Assembly (NCBI GenBank): GCA_964569025.1
Contig: CAZMSQ010000002.1
Location: forward strand, 61,691 to 125,690
Source: CAZMSQ01 sp964569025
GTDB taxonomy: Bacteria > Bacteroidota > Bacteroidia > Chitinophagales > Saprospiraceae
DNA: 64,000 bases
Reading direction: 5' to 3'
A model generated the notes under the pieces. The model ran no database searches. It saw nothing but the letters and a program-made list of their open reading frames with translations, and was not told the origin of the DNA. The first letter of the stretch is position 1. Every line of letters begins with the position of its first letter. A program made the position numbers and the translations under genes. This document shows positions 17,107 to 27,068 of the stretch, one piece after another.

Positions 17107-20100
17107 ATGAGCATTCTCCAAAACCTATTTTCCTTCGATAAAAAACGCACACTTTGGCATTTAATGATAGCTGTGGTGGTGTCTATGGGGTTTATCTGGC
17201 CCATAGATGCTTCTGGGCAGTACTTCGGACGAAACAAGCCACGGTATGGGGCATTTGATTTCCGGGTACTGCAAACAGACCATTTTGAGGTGTATCATTA
17301 CCTTCAGGACTCTGAATTGCCGGTTGAACTAGCCACCTCGATGGAGCAATGGTATGCCCATCATTTGCACATTCTTCATGACACGTTTACCCGACTTAAC
17401 CCTGTATTGCTGTACAGCAATCATGCTGATTTTCAACAGACAAATGCAGTATCCGGAATTTTTGGTCCGGGAACGGGAGGGGTGACAGAGGCTCTTAAGA
17501 ACAGAGTGGTGATGCCGCTGGCAATGAGCAGACGACAGACCGACCACGTGCTGGGGCATGAGCTGGTGCATGCATTTCAGTACAACATGATTTTACGTGG
17601 TGATTCGACCACAGCAGGTAGTCTGCAAAATCTGCCGCTTTGGATGGTGGAAGGTCTCGCGGAATATCTGTCGATTGGCCGGATTGACCCGCATACGGCC
17701 ATCTGGATGCGAGACGCGGTATTGCGGGATGATGTGCCGAATCTTCGGCGTTTGTCTCATCCGGACTATTTCCCATATCGATGGGGTCAGGTATTCTGGG
17801 CTTTTCTTACCAGCCTTTATGGAGATGAGGTCATTGAGCCATTCTTTATGTCTACCGCCCGGAATGGCCTAGATGAGGCCATCCGCCTTGAGCTTGGGCT
17901 TGAGCCAGATACACTATCTGACGTATGGGTAAAGGCCATTCAGGAGTATTATGGCCCTATGGTCAGGGATGAATCCCGCACCCTCATTGAGGGGACCGTC
18001 CTGCTGGAAGAATTGCCGGGCCGGATTGCAGTGTCGCCACGGATCAGTCCGGACGGGAAGTATGTCATTTTTCTATCGGAGAGAGACCTGTTTGGGCTGG
18101 ATTTATTTTTGGCTGATGTATCCAGTGAGCAGGTCATCAGGAAAGTATTCAGTACAACACGCGACGGTCACATTGATGAGTATCATTCTATCGAGTCGGC
18201 AGGGGCCTGGTCGCCGGATAGCAGGCAGTTTGTTACTGTGGCATTTGTGGGAGGGAAGAATGCGCTTATTTTCAAGGATGTACAGAATGGGAAGACTGTC
18301 CGGGAGCTGGCCATTCCGGGAGTGCCTGCATTTGCGAATCCAGCCTGGTCACCTGATGGGAACAAGATTGTAGTGAGCGGAATGGTCGAGGGGCAGGTAG
18401 ATCTTTATGAGTTCCATTTAAAGGATGGATCGGTTCGGAAACTGACCGACAACAGGGCATCAGAGATGCAAGCGGAGTTTTCCTCAGATGGCGAGAAACT
18501 CGTGTATTCGACAGATAAGATGAGTGCTTTGAGAGGGGGGCCTGTGGATCAGCAGACATTCAATATTGCGGTGTTGCAGATTGGTACAGGAGAAGTGACT
18601 CATTATGATCCATTTCCGGGGTCTGACCAGCTCAATCCACTTTTCGACAGTGAGGGCCGAATCCTGTTTCTCAGCGACCGTGACGGGTATCGAGACCTTT
18701 ACCAGCTGGACCCTGCAACGGGGAGGGTATGGCAGCTGTCGCGGCTGAAGACGGGAATAAGTGGCATTACCCATGAGGCACCGGCGATGAGTATCGGGCA
18801 GTTCAGGAATCGTGACCGGTTGGTGTATTCAATGCACCGGGATGGTGGGTATGACCTGATCAAGGTCTATCTTGACCAGTTGTTTCGTGAGGAGGTTGAG
18901 CCGGGAGAATTGAATCGGGGTCCGGCAACTTTGCCCAAGGAGAGCCGTACGGGGTGGGAGGTAACTCAGAGTCTTGTGGCAAGGAATCAGCTGTATCCGG
19001 TTGATTCTTCGGCTTGGCAGCACAGAGCGTACAAACCAAAATTTCGGCTTGACTACATCGGAGGGGGCACGGGCCTTGGTATTGGCAGCAACAGTTTGTT
19101 TGGCACACAGGCCGGCATGGCCGGTGGGGTCGATATGCTTTTTGGGGATATTCTCGGCAACCAGCAAATGTATGCAGGGCTCAATATCAACGGGCAGGTC
19201 TATGATTTTGGTGGGCAAGTGGCCTGGCTCAACAGGAAGAAACCATTGATTTGGGGTGCTTCTATTTCCCATATTCCCTACCGCAGCGGGTATTACCTGC
19301 CACTGCAATATGACACAGTCCTGATAGAAGGAGAGCCAGTGGAGGCAGTCAATTTGCCAACCAATCTCATCAGGATGTTCGAAAACCGGGCAGCGGTATT
19401 CGGGCAGCGCGCATTTTCCCGAACGCTCAGGGTTGAGGCGGGGGCTTCTTATGCGAGATACAACTACCGGGTTGAGCGCTTCAATAATTATTACACCTCA
19501 GATGGCGCTTTTTTTCTCGGATCGACCCGCGAGGTCGAAGATCCTCCGCCGGGTTTTAGCCTGAGCAGCATCAATGCAGCCCTTGTGTCAGACAATTCTT
19601 GGTTTGGGCTTGCCTCCCCACTTGAGGGGTATCGGTATCGGTTGGGAGTGGAGCAATTTTTTGGCTACTGGAATTTTTATCAGTTGACTGCAGATTTTCG
19701 CCGCTATGTGTACATGCGACCGGTCAGTCTCGCGGTTCGGGCCCTGCACATTGGCCGTTATGGTCGGGATGCCGATCAGCTTCTGCCCTACTATCTCGGC
19801 AGCCAGTCGCTGGTGCATGGATATACTGTGCTTTCAGTTTCCGAGCAAGGCGAAAACGGCATTACCTTCGAAGAGCTGACAGGCAGCCGGTTGCTGGTGG
19901 CCAATGCTGAGATCAGGCTTCCGTTATCTGGTCCGGGCCAGATTGCCATGATTCCATCGAATGTGTTTTTTACAGAACTTTCGATCTTTCTGGACGGTGG
20001 AGTTGCCTATGATCGCTTTGGCGATATCACTCTGAAGCCGGAGGCCAATGGGCCTGCACCTCACCCACTCTTTACAACAGGGGTGGCACTGCGCATCAAT

Positions 20101-20196
20101 TTGTTCGGGGCATTGGTCCTTGAGCCTTATTACGCATGGCAACTGAGAAACAACGGACGAAGGGTGTTTGCCTTGAATATCGTGCCGGGGTGGTAG
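17107..20196 (+). CDS. Surface protein: gluzincin-like protease domain, TolB-type propeller and C-terminal beta-barrel
   Basis: A 1029-residue exported protein with an N-terminal signal (hydrophobic stretch at 19-32, cleaved near ASGQ). An N-terminal metallopeptidase-like domain carries HELVH at 151-155 and a downstream Glu182 in WMVEGLAEYLS, the gluzincin arrangement of peptidase-MA-like proteins. A PD40/TolB-type beta-propeller follows (about 295-600), with repeats such as SPRISPDGKYVIFLS, AWSPDGNKIVVSG and ILFLSDRDGYRDLY. The last 380 residues alternate polar and aromatic residues and end NIVPGW, resembling an Omp85/BamA-type outer-membrane barrel. It could be an outer-membrane-anchored protease or assembly factor; the actual role is unknown. 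Repeat copy B starts 9 bases after the stop. Confidence 0.8.
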   Translation: MSILQNLFSFDKKRTLWHLMIAVVVSMGFIWPIDASGQYFGRNKPRYGAFDFRVLQTDHFEVYHYLQDSELPVELATSMEQWYAHHLHILHDTFTRLNPVLLYSNHADFQQTNAVSGIFGPGTGGVTEALKNRVVMPLAMSRRQTDHVLGHELVHAFQYNMILRGDSTTAGSLQNLPLWMVEGLAEYLSIGRIDPHTAIWMRDAVLRDDVPNLRRLSHPDYFPYRWGQVFWAFLTSLYGDEVIEPFFMSTARNGLDEAIRLELGLEPDTLSDVWVKAIQEYYGPMVRDESRTLIEGTVLLEELPGRIAVSPRISPDGKYVIFLSERDLFGLDLFLADVSSEQVIRKVFSTTRDGHIDEYHSIESAGAWSPDSRQFVTVAFVGGKNALIFKDVQNGKTVRELAIPGVPAFANPAWSPDGNKIVVSGMVEGQVDLYEFHLKDGSVRKLTDNRASEMQAEFSSDGEKLVYSTDKMSALRGGPVDQQTFNIAVLQIGTGEVTHYDPFPGSDQLNPLFDSEGRILFLSDRDGYRDLYQLDPATGRVWQLSRLKTGISGITHEAPAMSIGQFRNRDRLVYSMHRDGGYDLIKVYLDQLFREEVEPGELNRGPATLPKESRTGWEVTQSLVARNQLYPVDSSAWQHRAYKPKFRLDYIGGGTGLGIGSNSLFGTQAGMAGGVDMLFGDILGNQQMYAGLNINGQVYDFGGQVAWLNRKKPLIWGASISHIPYRSGYYLPLQYDTVLIEGEPVEAVNLPTNLIRMFENRAAVFGQRAFSRTLRVEAGASYARYNYRVERFNNYYTSDGAFFLGSTREVEDPPPGFSLSSINAALVSDNSWFGLASPLEGYRYRLGVEQFFGYWNFYQLTADFRRYVYMRPVSLAVRALHIGRYGRDADQLLPYYLGSQSLVHGYTVLSVSEQGENGITFEELTGSRLLVANAEIRLPLSGPGQIAMIPSNVFFTELSIFLDGGVAYDRFGDITLKPEANGPAPHPLFTTGVALRINLFGALVLEPYYAWQLRNNGRRVFALNIVPGW

Positions 20197-20204
20197 GGAG
20201 TTGT

Positions 20205-20256
20205 ACCCGGTCGGACCGCTATAGCCGTCGGACCGCTATAGCGGTCCGACCGGGTC
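20205..20256. repeat. Dispersed palindromic repeat, copy B (extended form)
   Basis: Starts ACCCGGTCGG and ends CCGACCGGGTC. Unlike copy A it contains two successive half-units ending CGCTATAG (the second begins CCGTCGGACC) before the closing arm, so the total is 52 bases. The inner palindrome GTCGGACCGCTA/TAGCGGTCCGAC is perfect. It is nearly identical to copy D. It follows the protease/barrel gene and precedes the small unknown gene by 49 bases. Confidence 0.9.
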
Positions 20257-20305
20257 GGGGTATGCGCCAGCATGCTGAAAATGGTATATTGGGGCTGAAA
20301 TTACA

Positions 20306-20647
20306 ATGGCTATGGCATCATTTCCTAAAGAGGCGCGCGAGCTGATTGCGAAAGATCTTGAGCTTGAAATCCCTGAAGATGTGCTGACTGAGGAGCAGTT
20401 GCTTGAGGTGCTGGCCCGGCAGGTTGACTGGATGTTGGAGTACCGGACAGAGTATCTCTTTAGCCTCCTTTACCGTCTGGATGTTTCTGAAGAGCAGGTG
20501 AACCGAGCATTGAGGCCAGATGCGCCGGAGCCTGGAAATGTAGGGGTAGCTCGGCTGATTCTTGAGCGGCAGAAAAAACGTTGGGAGACAAAAAAGGCCT
20601 ATAAGCCCCCTCCAATTGATGGGTGGGATCCTTTTGATTGGAGTTGA
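20306..20647 (+). CDS. Small conserved-looking protein of unknown function
   Basis: A 113-residue soluble, charged protein that I do not recognise by name. It looks real: an acidic helical N-terminal half (KDLELEIPEDVLTEEQLLEVLARQVDWML) leads to a basic segment (ILERQKKRWETKKAYKPPP) and a tryptophan-rich tail (GWDPFDWS), with codon use like its neighbours. There is no signal peptide or membrane segment. It may start at 20306 or at the next ATG, 20312. It lies 109 bases after the surface-protein gene, beyond repeat copy B, and 161 bases before clpB; that last spacer shows no clear structure. Confidence 0.6.
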   Translation: MAMASFPKEARELIAKDLELEIPEDVLTEEQLLEVLARQVDWMLEYRTEYLFSLLYRLDVSEEQVNRALRPDAPEPGNVGVARLILERQKKRWETKKAYKPPPIDGWDPFDWS

Positions 20648-20808
20648 CCTGCTTTTGCATTGAGATGGCGGAGGCTGGATGGGGTTATAGCATCCTGACA
20701 GGGTGGCAGGAAGGCGCTGCTTTTTGTGAAAAAATGCGCCATTCCGTCATGAAAAATCGGGTGGCTGGAGATTTGCACAGGAAAAGTGGATCTCAAAAAC
20801 GATGATTT

Positions 20809-23591
20809 ATGACGTATGACAATTTCACGATAAAAGCGCAGGAAAGCATTTTGAATGCTCAGCGCATTGCTGCTGATCGTGGGCAGCAGATGGTCGACAG
20901 CCCGCATTTGATTCGGGGCATCATGGAGACTGATGAAGATGTAACAGAGTTTTTGTTAGGCAAAATGGGAGTCAATGTTTCGGCTCTGACACGCCAGCTT
21001 GATGAAGCCATTGGAACGTATCCGAAAGTGGAGGGTGATGGTAAGCAGTATTTGAGCAATGATGCCAACAAGGCACTCTCATTTGCACGCAAGCGGATGC
21101 AGAATTATGGCGATGAGTATATTTCTCTGGAGCTCATGTTATTAGGCCTTGCTAACGGCAATGACAAGGGAGCGCGCATTTTGAAAGAGAATGGGGTGAC
21201 TGCAAAAGGTTTGGAGACAGCCATTGAAGAGTTGAGGAAGGGCCAGAAGGTGACTGACCAAAGTGCCGAGGGGCAGTACAATGCGTTGAACAAATACGCC
21301 ATCAATCTGAACCAACAAGCAGAAGATGGCAAGCTCGACCCAATCATTGGGCGTGACGAGGAAATCAGGCGGGTGCTTCATATTCTTTCACGCCGGAAAA
21401 AAAACAACCCCATTCTGATTGGAGAGGCCGGGGTTGGAAAGACCGCTATTGTAGAGGGTATTGCGTGGCGCATNNNNNNNNNNNNNNNNNNNNNNNNNNN
21501 NNNNNNNNNNNNNNNNNNNNNNNNNNNNNNNNNNNNNNNNNNNNNNNNNNNNNNNNNNNNNNNNNNNNNNNNNTTGGAGAGGCCGGGGTTGGAAAGACCG
21601 CTATTGTAGAGGGTATTGCGTGGCGCATCTTCAAAGGTGATGTCCCTGAAAACCTTCGCACTAAGCGTTTGTACTCACTCGACATGGCAGCACTGATTGC
21701 CGGTGCTAAGTATAAGGGTGAGTTTGAAGAACGACTGAAAGGAGTCATCAAGGAGGTGGTCCATTCAAACGGTGAGGTAATTCTTTTTGTGGATGAAATC
21801 CATACGCTGATTGGGGCAGGAGGCGGCTCAGGCGCCATGGATGCGGCCAACATCCTGAAGCCGGCTCTCGCCCGTGGCGACTTGCGCACCATCGGAGCGA
21901 CCACTACTGATGAATACCAAAAGTATTTCGAAAAAGACAAGGCTCTGGTGCGCAGGTTTCAGACGGTCATGATTGATGAACCCAGTGTGGAAGACACGAT
22001 CTCCATTCTCAGAGGTCTTCAGGAGCGGTATGAAATCTACCACAAAATTGCCATTCTGGATGAGGCACTGATTGCAGCCGCAGAGCTTTCACACCGTTAC
22101 ATCAGCGATCGTCAGCTGCCCGACAAGGCGATTGACCTCATCGATGAGGCTGCGGCTAAATTGCGTCTCGAACTGGATTCTGTGCCGGAGGAGGTCGATG
22201 AAATGGAGCGCCGAATGCGGCAGCTTGAAATTGAGCGGGAAGCCATCAAACGAGAGAAGGAACCCGGAAATGAGAAAAAACTCGAGGCCATAAACGCCCA
22301 GATTGCGAATGCGCGTGAATCACTTGAGTCGGTAAGGGCCAGTTGGCGGAACGAAAAGGAAATAGTTGATCAGGTTCAGAATATCAAAAAGCGGATTGAG
22401 GAACTGGAAACCAGTGCCGCAAAAGCAGAGCGCGAAGCCAATTACGAGGCGGTGGCGAAAATCAGGTATGGTGAGCTCAAGGAGCAGGAGGCCATGCTTC
22501 GAGCCGCCGAAGAACGGCTCGATAGCCTGCCCGACCAGAATCGGTTTACAAACGAGGAAGTCACAGCCGATGACATTGCTGATGTCGTTTCACGATGGAC
22601 TGGTATTCCAGTTGCGAAAATGCTGCAGAGTGAGAAAGAAAAACTCCTCAATATGGAGCAGGAAATCCATCAGCGGCTCATTGGTCAGCATGAGGCTGTG
22701 GCTGCAGTCTCCGATGCAGTTCGCCGCTCACGTGCAGGATTACAAGATCCAAACCGCCCCATCGGCTCATTCATCTTTCTGGGTCCGACGGGAGTTGGCA
22801 AGACTGAATTGGCCAAAACACTGGCAGATGTCCTCTTTGACGATGATCGGGCTATTACCAGGATTGACATGAGTGAGTACCAGGAGCGGCACACAGTGTC
22901 TCGGCTTATCGGTGCCCCTCCAGGCTACGTCGGATATGATGAAGGTGGGCAGCTTACGGAGGCTGTGCGTCGCCGCCCTTATTCCATTATCCTGCTCGAT
23001 GAAATTGAAAAGGCCCATCCGGATGTGTTCAACATTCTCTTACAGGTACTCGACGATGGCAGACTGACAGACAACCGCGGCAGAGTGGCCGATTTCAAGA
23101 ATACCATCATCATTATGACCTCAAATCTCGGGTCAGATACCATTCTCGAAAATTTCGAGGACCTTCGGGAAATTGACGAATCACGTCATTCTGAAGTGAT
23201 TACAACCACCAAGTTGGAAGTTCTTGAATTGCTGAAGGAAAACATGCGGCCTGAGTTTATTAACCGGATCGATGAGACCATCGTGTTCCTGCCGCTGACA
23301 CGCGCTCAAATAACGAGCATTCTCCATCTTCTTCTCCAAGGCACCCAGAAGCTGCTGGCAAAACAGCAGATTTCGGTTGAACTGACTGAGGGGGCTGAGC
23401 GGATTCTGTCCGATCTCGGATATGATCCTCAATTCGGCGCCCGTCCGATGAAGCGAGTGCTCCAGAAAGAGGTGATCAATGAAATCTCGAAGCGGATTCT
23501 GTCAGGAGAGTACGGACCCGGTGACACCATCCTGATTGACAGCGATCCCAAGGGTCTGGTCTTTCGGACCAATGCTCCTTCAGAGGTCTGA
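20809..23591 (+). CDS. clpB: ATP-dependent chaperone ClpB, interrupted by an assembly gap
   Basis: AAA+ disaggregase that rescues aggregated proteins with DnaK/DnaJ/GrpE. An N-terminal Clp repeat domain (1-145), NBD1 with Walker A GEAGVGKT (205-212), a middle coiled-coil domain with many Lys/Glu (about 400-530), NBD2 with Walker A GPTGVGKT (near 607 after joining) and a C-terminal D2-small domain are all present. A 100-N gap sits in NBD1, flanked by the same 55 bases. Removing the gap and one copy restores a single frame of 875 codons plus stop context (665 + 1963 bases), the normal ClpB length, so the gene is almost certainly intact. A strong terminator follows. dnaJ and grpE lie nearby on the other strand. 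Confidence 0.95.
21419..21628. other. Assembly gap (100 N) with identical 55-bp flanks inside clpB
   Basis: Bases 21419-21473 and 21574-21628 are identical; the Ns run 21474-21573. The flanks encode the NBD1 Walker A region once each. This is an unmerged contig overlap, not a biological duplication, because collapsing it yields a normal-length ClpB frame. Confidence 0.95.
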
Positions 23592-23614
23592 TTCCAAACG
23601 AATCTTCATGAAGG

Positions 23615-23659
23615 CGCCAGACTGCAAGGCAATTTCTTTGCGGTCTGGCGTTTTTGTTT
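23615..23659 (+). terminator. Rho-independent terminator of clpB
   Basis: A 13-bp stem, CGCCAGACTGCAA pairing with TTGCGGTCTGGCG with one G-T wobble, and a 10-base loop, followed by TTTTTGTTT. It starts 24 bases after the clpB stop. Confidence 0.92.
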
Positions 23660-23678
23660 GACATCAACACACATCGCA

Positions 23679-24584
23679 ATGCCACATCCATTCTTCTTCA
23701 TTCTGTTTCTTTTTGGATTCATACTGCCCTCAGGAAGCTGTCAAGTTCAAGAACCCTGCCCGATACCGTATCATCTGGATTCACCGGATCAGGTTCTGGA
23801 GCTGCCCGATGTGCTAACGGAGATTTCAGGTATTGCCTTTACTCCGGATTTCAGCGAACTCGTTGCAGTGCAGGATGAGGTAGGAATTCTCTTTTTTCTC
23901 GACTCTAAGACGGGTGAAATCAAGCGGCAGCTGGATTTTTGGAAATCAGGTGACTACGAAGATCTGGAATTTACAGATGATGAAATTTTGTGGGTGTTGA
24001 AAAGTAACTCGAAACTCTATGAACTCAAAGGGTGGAAGAATGGAGAAGAATTGCAGGTCAACAAGCACGATGGCGAATTGGATGGCGAATACGACGTTGA
24101 AGGGCTTGTTTGGGATGATGAGTCCGGCACATTGCTTCTGGCCTGTAAGGCCATTCCTGCTGCAGCGTTGAGAAAAGACGATCCTCAGAGAGTGGTCTTT
24201 GCTTTTGCTCCAGTTGAAGAAAAGTGCCGGGAACAACCCGTTGCAGAGATTCGCAAATCGAATCTTATGCAGTGGATTGAGGAGAATGGGATGGGTGAGA
24301 ATTTTGAGAAATATCTGGAGAAGACAGACTCGGATGAATTTCTTTTTGGGCCTTCTGCCATAGCGAAGCACCCCCATACCGAGCATTGGTACGTGTCATC
24401 TGCCAGAGGCAATCTTCTGGTCGTATTTGACAATCAATGGGAAATTTGTCAGGTGGAGAAATTACCTGGCAAAGTCCATACACAACCGGAGGGTCTGGCA
24501 TTTGATGCCGAAGGGAACCTCTACATTTCCAATGAGGGAAATGAGAAAAAGAGGGGACAAATTCTCAGATTCAATATCCGGTAA
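23679..24584 (+). CDS. SdiA-regulated-domain-like beta-propeller lipoprotein
   Basis: 301 residues from the ATG at 23679; an upstream in-frame TTG at 23658 would spoil the signal peptide. The signal MPHPFFFILFLFGF ends at the lipobox SGSC. The mature part matches the SdiA-regulated / phytase-like propeller pattern: LTEISGIAFTPD, LVAVQDEVGILFFLD, SGDYEDLEF, YDVEGLVWDDES and QPEGLAFDAEGNLYISNEG. Such proteins are common in Bacteroidota and their function is unknown; an esterase-like or ligand-binding propeller in the periplasm is likely. It is convergent with dnaJ, with only 6 bases between the two stops. Confidence 0.8.
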   Translation: MPHPFFFILFLFGFILPSGSCQVQEPCPIPYHLDSPDQVLELPDVLTEISGIAFTPDFSELVAVQDEVGILFFLDSKTGEIKRQLDFWKSGDYEDLEFTDDEILWVLKSNSKLYELKGWKNGEELQVNKHDGELDGEYDVEGLVWDDESGTLLLACKAIPAAALRKDDPQRVVFAFAPVEEKCREQPVAEIRKSNLMQWIEENGMGENFEKYLEKTDSDEFLFGPSAIAKHPHTEHWYVSSARGNLLVVFDNQWEICQVEKLPGKVHTQPEGLAFDAEGNLYISNEGNEKKRGQILRFNIR

Positions 24585-24590
24585 GGCTGG

Positions 24591-25763
24591 TTAGTCAGAT
24601 GAATTGAAATAATCCTTCATCTTGTCGAAAAAACTCCGTTCGGATTTACCTGGAGTCGGCGCAAAATTGGGCATCATTTTTAATTTTTCGAGGAGTTCTC
24701 GTTCCTCTGAAGTCAATTTCTTGGGTGTCCAGACATTGACGTGAATGAGTTGGTCACCTTTGCCGTATCCCTGAAGAGATGGGAGCCCTTTTTCCTTCAG
24801 CCTGAATATTTTTCCTGACTGCGTACCTGCAGGAATCTTGATTTTGACTCGCCCTTCGATGGTCGGTACTTCTATAGAAGTGCCGAGTGCGGCGTCGGCA
24901 AAATTGAGATAAAGATCGAAGACCAGATTTTCCCCATCACGCTGTAGGTCAGGGTGTGGTTTTTCTTCTATTCTGATATACAAGTCACCGGGAGGACCTC
25001 CCTGTCTGCCGGCATTTCCTTTTCCAGATACGGACAGTTGCATACCCTCTCCTACACCTGCCGGAATATCCACTTCGATGGTTTCTTCGCTGTACACTCT
25101 GCCATCACCCTTACATTTGGGGCAGGAGGCTGTCACCACTGTTCCTGAGCCACGGCAAGACGGGCAGGTAGCTGTGGTCTGCATTTGGCCGAGGAATGTG
25201 CTTTTCACTTGACGGACCACCCCGGAACCCCGGCAAGTGCCGCAGGTATCAACTGAGCCGGAATCCTTGGCTCCACTGCCTGAGCAGGCGTCACAAGTGA
25301 CCTGTTTTTTGACTTTGATTTTTTTGGTGGCTCCTTTGGCGATTTCTTCGAGGGTCAGGGCGAGCTTGATACGCAGATTTGAGCCTGGCTCACCACGTCC
25401 TCTGCCGCGCCTTCTACCTCCTCCACCCCCGCCGAAGAAGTCTCCGAAGGGACTTCCTGAGTCGCCGAAGATATCCTGGAACTGGCTGAAAATGTCTTCC
25501 ATATTCATGCCACCTCCGGAGAATCCACCTCCGCCATTATTGACGCCGGCATGCCCGAACTGATCGTACCGGGCTCTTTTTTCCGGGTCATTCAGCACTT
25601 CATAGGCTTCTGCAGCTTCCTTGAATTTCTCTTCGGCTTGTTTGTCGCCCGGATTTCTATCAGGGTGGTATTGCATGGCTACCTTTCGGTAAGCCTTCTT
25701 GATGTCTTTGGCTTCAGCCCCTTTCTGGACACCCAGTACCTCGTAATAATCTCGTTTTGCCAT
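24591..25763 (-). CDS. dnaJ: Chaperone protein DnaJ
   Basis: Hsp40 co-chaperone that stimulates DnaK ATP hydrolysis and delivers unfolded clients. The N-terminal J domain has the HPD motif (MQYHPDRNPGDK). It is followed by a Gly/Phe-rich linker (GGGFSGGGMNMED and GGGGGRRRGRG), a zinc domain with four CxxCxGxG repeats (CDACSGSG, CGTCRGSG, CPSCRGSG, CPKCKGDG) and the two C-terminal client-binding domains. The length of 390 residues is typical. It lies 14 bases after grpE in the same direction, so the pair is an operon. dnaK is not in the window. Confidence 0.97.
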   Translation of the reverse strand: MAKRDYYEVLGVQKGAEAKDIKKAYRKVAMQYHPDRNPGDKQAEEKFKEAAEAYEVLNDPEKRARYDQFGHAGVNNGGGGFSGGGMNMEDIFSQFQDIFGDSGSPFGDFFGGGGGGRRRGRGRGEPGSNLRIKLALTLEEIAKGATKKIKVKKQVTCDACSGSGAKDSGSVDTCGTCRGSGVVRQVKSTFLGQMQTTATCPSCRGSGTVVTASCPKCKGDGRVYSEETIEVDIPAGVGEGMQLSVSGKGNAGRQGGPPGDLYIRIEEKPHPDLQRDGENLVFDLYLNFADAALGTSIEVPTIEGRVKIKIPAGTQSGKIFRLKEKGLPSLQGYGKGDQLIHVNVWTPKKLTSEERELLEKLKMMPNFAPTPGKSERSFFDKMKDYFNSSD

Positions 25764-25777
25764 GACTCTATGGAAAT

Positions 25778-26395
25778 TTACCGACCCACCACGACCTTGG
25801 CGTGGCGGATGATTTTTTCATTCAATGTGTACCCCTTTTCAATGGTATCCACAATTTTACCTTTCATATCTTCGGTGGGAGCCGGGATATCCGTGATTGC
25901 CTCATGACTTTCGGGGTCAAATTCCTTCCCCTCAGTTTCCATAGGCTCAAGCCCCCTGTTTTTCAATACCTGATACAACTTCTGATACACCAGCCGAACA
26001 CCGTCGCTGAATACTTCGGCAGAACCCTCTGCCTCTGCCATTTTCTTGGCCCTGTCAAAATCGTCCAATACTGGAAGCAGGGCTGACATCGTGTCTTGTG
26101 CAGCAGTCCGCATCAGATCAATTTTTTCTTTCAACGTCCGCTTTTTGTAATTGTCAAACTCCGCCATCAGGCGAAGATATTTGTCGCGGAGTTCAGAAAG
26201 CTGAGCCTCCAAATCGTTGGATTCCTGTTCTGGTGACGAATCACCAGATTCATTCTCTTTAGGTGCACTTTCTTCAGAAACCTGATTTTCAGTATTTTCT
26301 GATTCATGTGACTCTGATTCAGGGACATCTTGGCCAGCTTTTACCTGCTCGTCGGCCTGAGGATTTTCAGTTGTATTCTGTGCGTGTTGTTCCAT
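25778..26395 (-). CDS. grpE: Nucleotide exchange factor GrpE
   Basis: Exchanges ADP for ATP on DnaK. The first 70 residues are very acidic and low-complexity (runs of Glu, Ser and Asn). A coiled-coil dimerisation helix follows (LEAQLSELRDKYLRLMAEFDNYKKRTLKEKI region, about 68-105), then the beta-wing domain with GLEPMETEGKEFDPESHEAI and the ending RHAKVVVGR. The length of 205 residues is normal. It is the first gene of the grpE-dnaJ pair; 89 bases separate it from the upstream thioredoxin-like gene, and no terminator is seen between them. Confidence 0.95.
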   Translation of the reverse strand: MEQHAQNTTENPQADEQVKAGQDVPESESHESENTENQVSEESAPKENESGDSSPEQESNDLEAQLSELRDKYLRLMAEFDNYKKRTLKEKIDLMRTAAQDTMSALLPVLDDFDRAKKMAEAEGSAEVFSDGVRLVYQKLYQVLKNRGLEPMETEGKEFDPESHEAITDIPAPTEDMKGKIVDTIEKGYTLNEKIIRHAKVVVGR

Positions 26396-26484
26396 GATTG
26401 TGTGTGTATTTTGTTGGGCAATACAAGAAACTTGCCGTAGGAGAGTAACAATTTCTTTGCCATCCGGAGAGATGCGCCAATCTG

Positions 26485-27030
26485 TCAGTCTGTGGCGGAA
26501 GCGAGCATGTCTCTGAGTTCTTCGGCAGAAGGGTTGATGCCCATGATGACGCCTTTGGGGTTGATGAGGTATTTGGTTGGGACTTGTTTGACGCGATATA
26601 ATGAAGCGACCGGTCCGTTGAGAAAACGCAGGCTTGGAGAATAATCAATCCGGTGATAAGGCCATGGGATGTTGTCTTTTTCGAGAGCTGCGGCCCACGC
26701 CTTTTCGTTCTGTTCAATGGCAACGCCGACTATTTCGAAACCATTGGCAGAGCGGAATGTCCGGTCGGAAAATTCGAGATACACCTCGCTGAGCGCCTTG
26801 TTGTCACGGCGGCAAGGGCCGCACCAGCTCCCCCAGAAATCGATAAGCACAAACGAACCCCGCAAATCTGATAGCAGGAGGGAGTCGCCGCTGATGCGGT
26901 CTACAACCATGAAGTCGGGGACTGTTTCTCCATGGATGAATGAGGGTTTCATGTACAAATATCTGCCAATAAAATAGCCTGCAAGCGTCAAGAGGAGAAT
27001 GAGCCAGGCGTATTTTTTCAAGAATGACAT
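26485..27030 (-). CDS. TlpA-like membrane-anchored thioredoxin family protein
   Basis: A 181-residue protein with an uncleaved N-terminal membrane anchor (about residues 8-25) and a periplasmic thioredoxin fold. The active site is WCGPC with Cys70 and Cys73, preceded by the AhpC/TSA-like strand FVLIDFWGS. A typical insert (FEIVGVAIEQN) and the cis-Pro region YRVKQVPTKYLI complete the TlpA/ResA pattern. It is expected to reduce periplasmic disulfides or serve cytochrome c maturation; the partner is unknown. It is divergent from the flavin reductase gene by about 40 bases and precedes grpE on the same strand. Confidence 0.87.
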   Translation of the reverse strand: MSFLKKYAWLILLLTLAGYFIGRYLYMKPSFIHGETVPDFMVVDRISGDSLLLSDLRGSFVLIDFWGSWCGPCRRDNKALSEVYLEFSDRTFRSANGFEIVGVAIEQNEKAWAAALEKDNIPWPYHRIDYSPSLRFLNGPVASLYRVKQVPTKYLINPKGVIMGINPSAEELRDMLASATD

Positions 27031-27068
27031 AACAGAGGGTTTTGGTTTCTTCTTACCTTTCTCCCAAA

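Noticed and set aside
20136..20345. Open frame across repeat copy B encoding SDRYSRRTAIAVRPG-like text
   Set aside because: The same peptide appears wherever the repeat is read in that frame (also near 55000). It is the translated palindrome, not a gene.
21465..23591. clpB as two genes or a frameshifted pseudogene
   Set aside because: The frame is continuous after collapsing the 55-base duplicated flank around the N gap.
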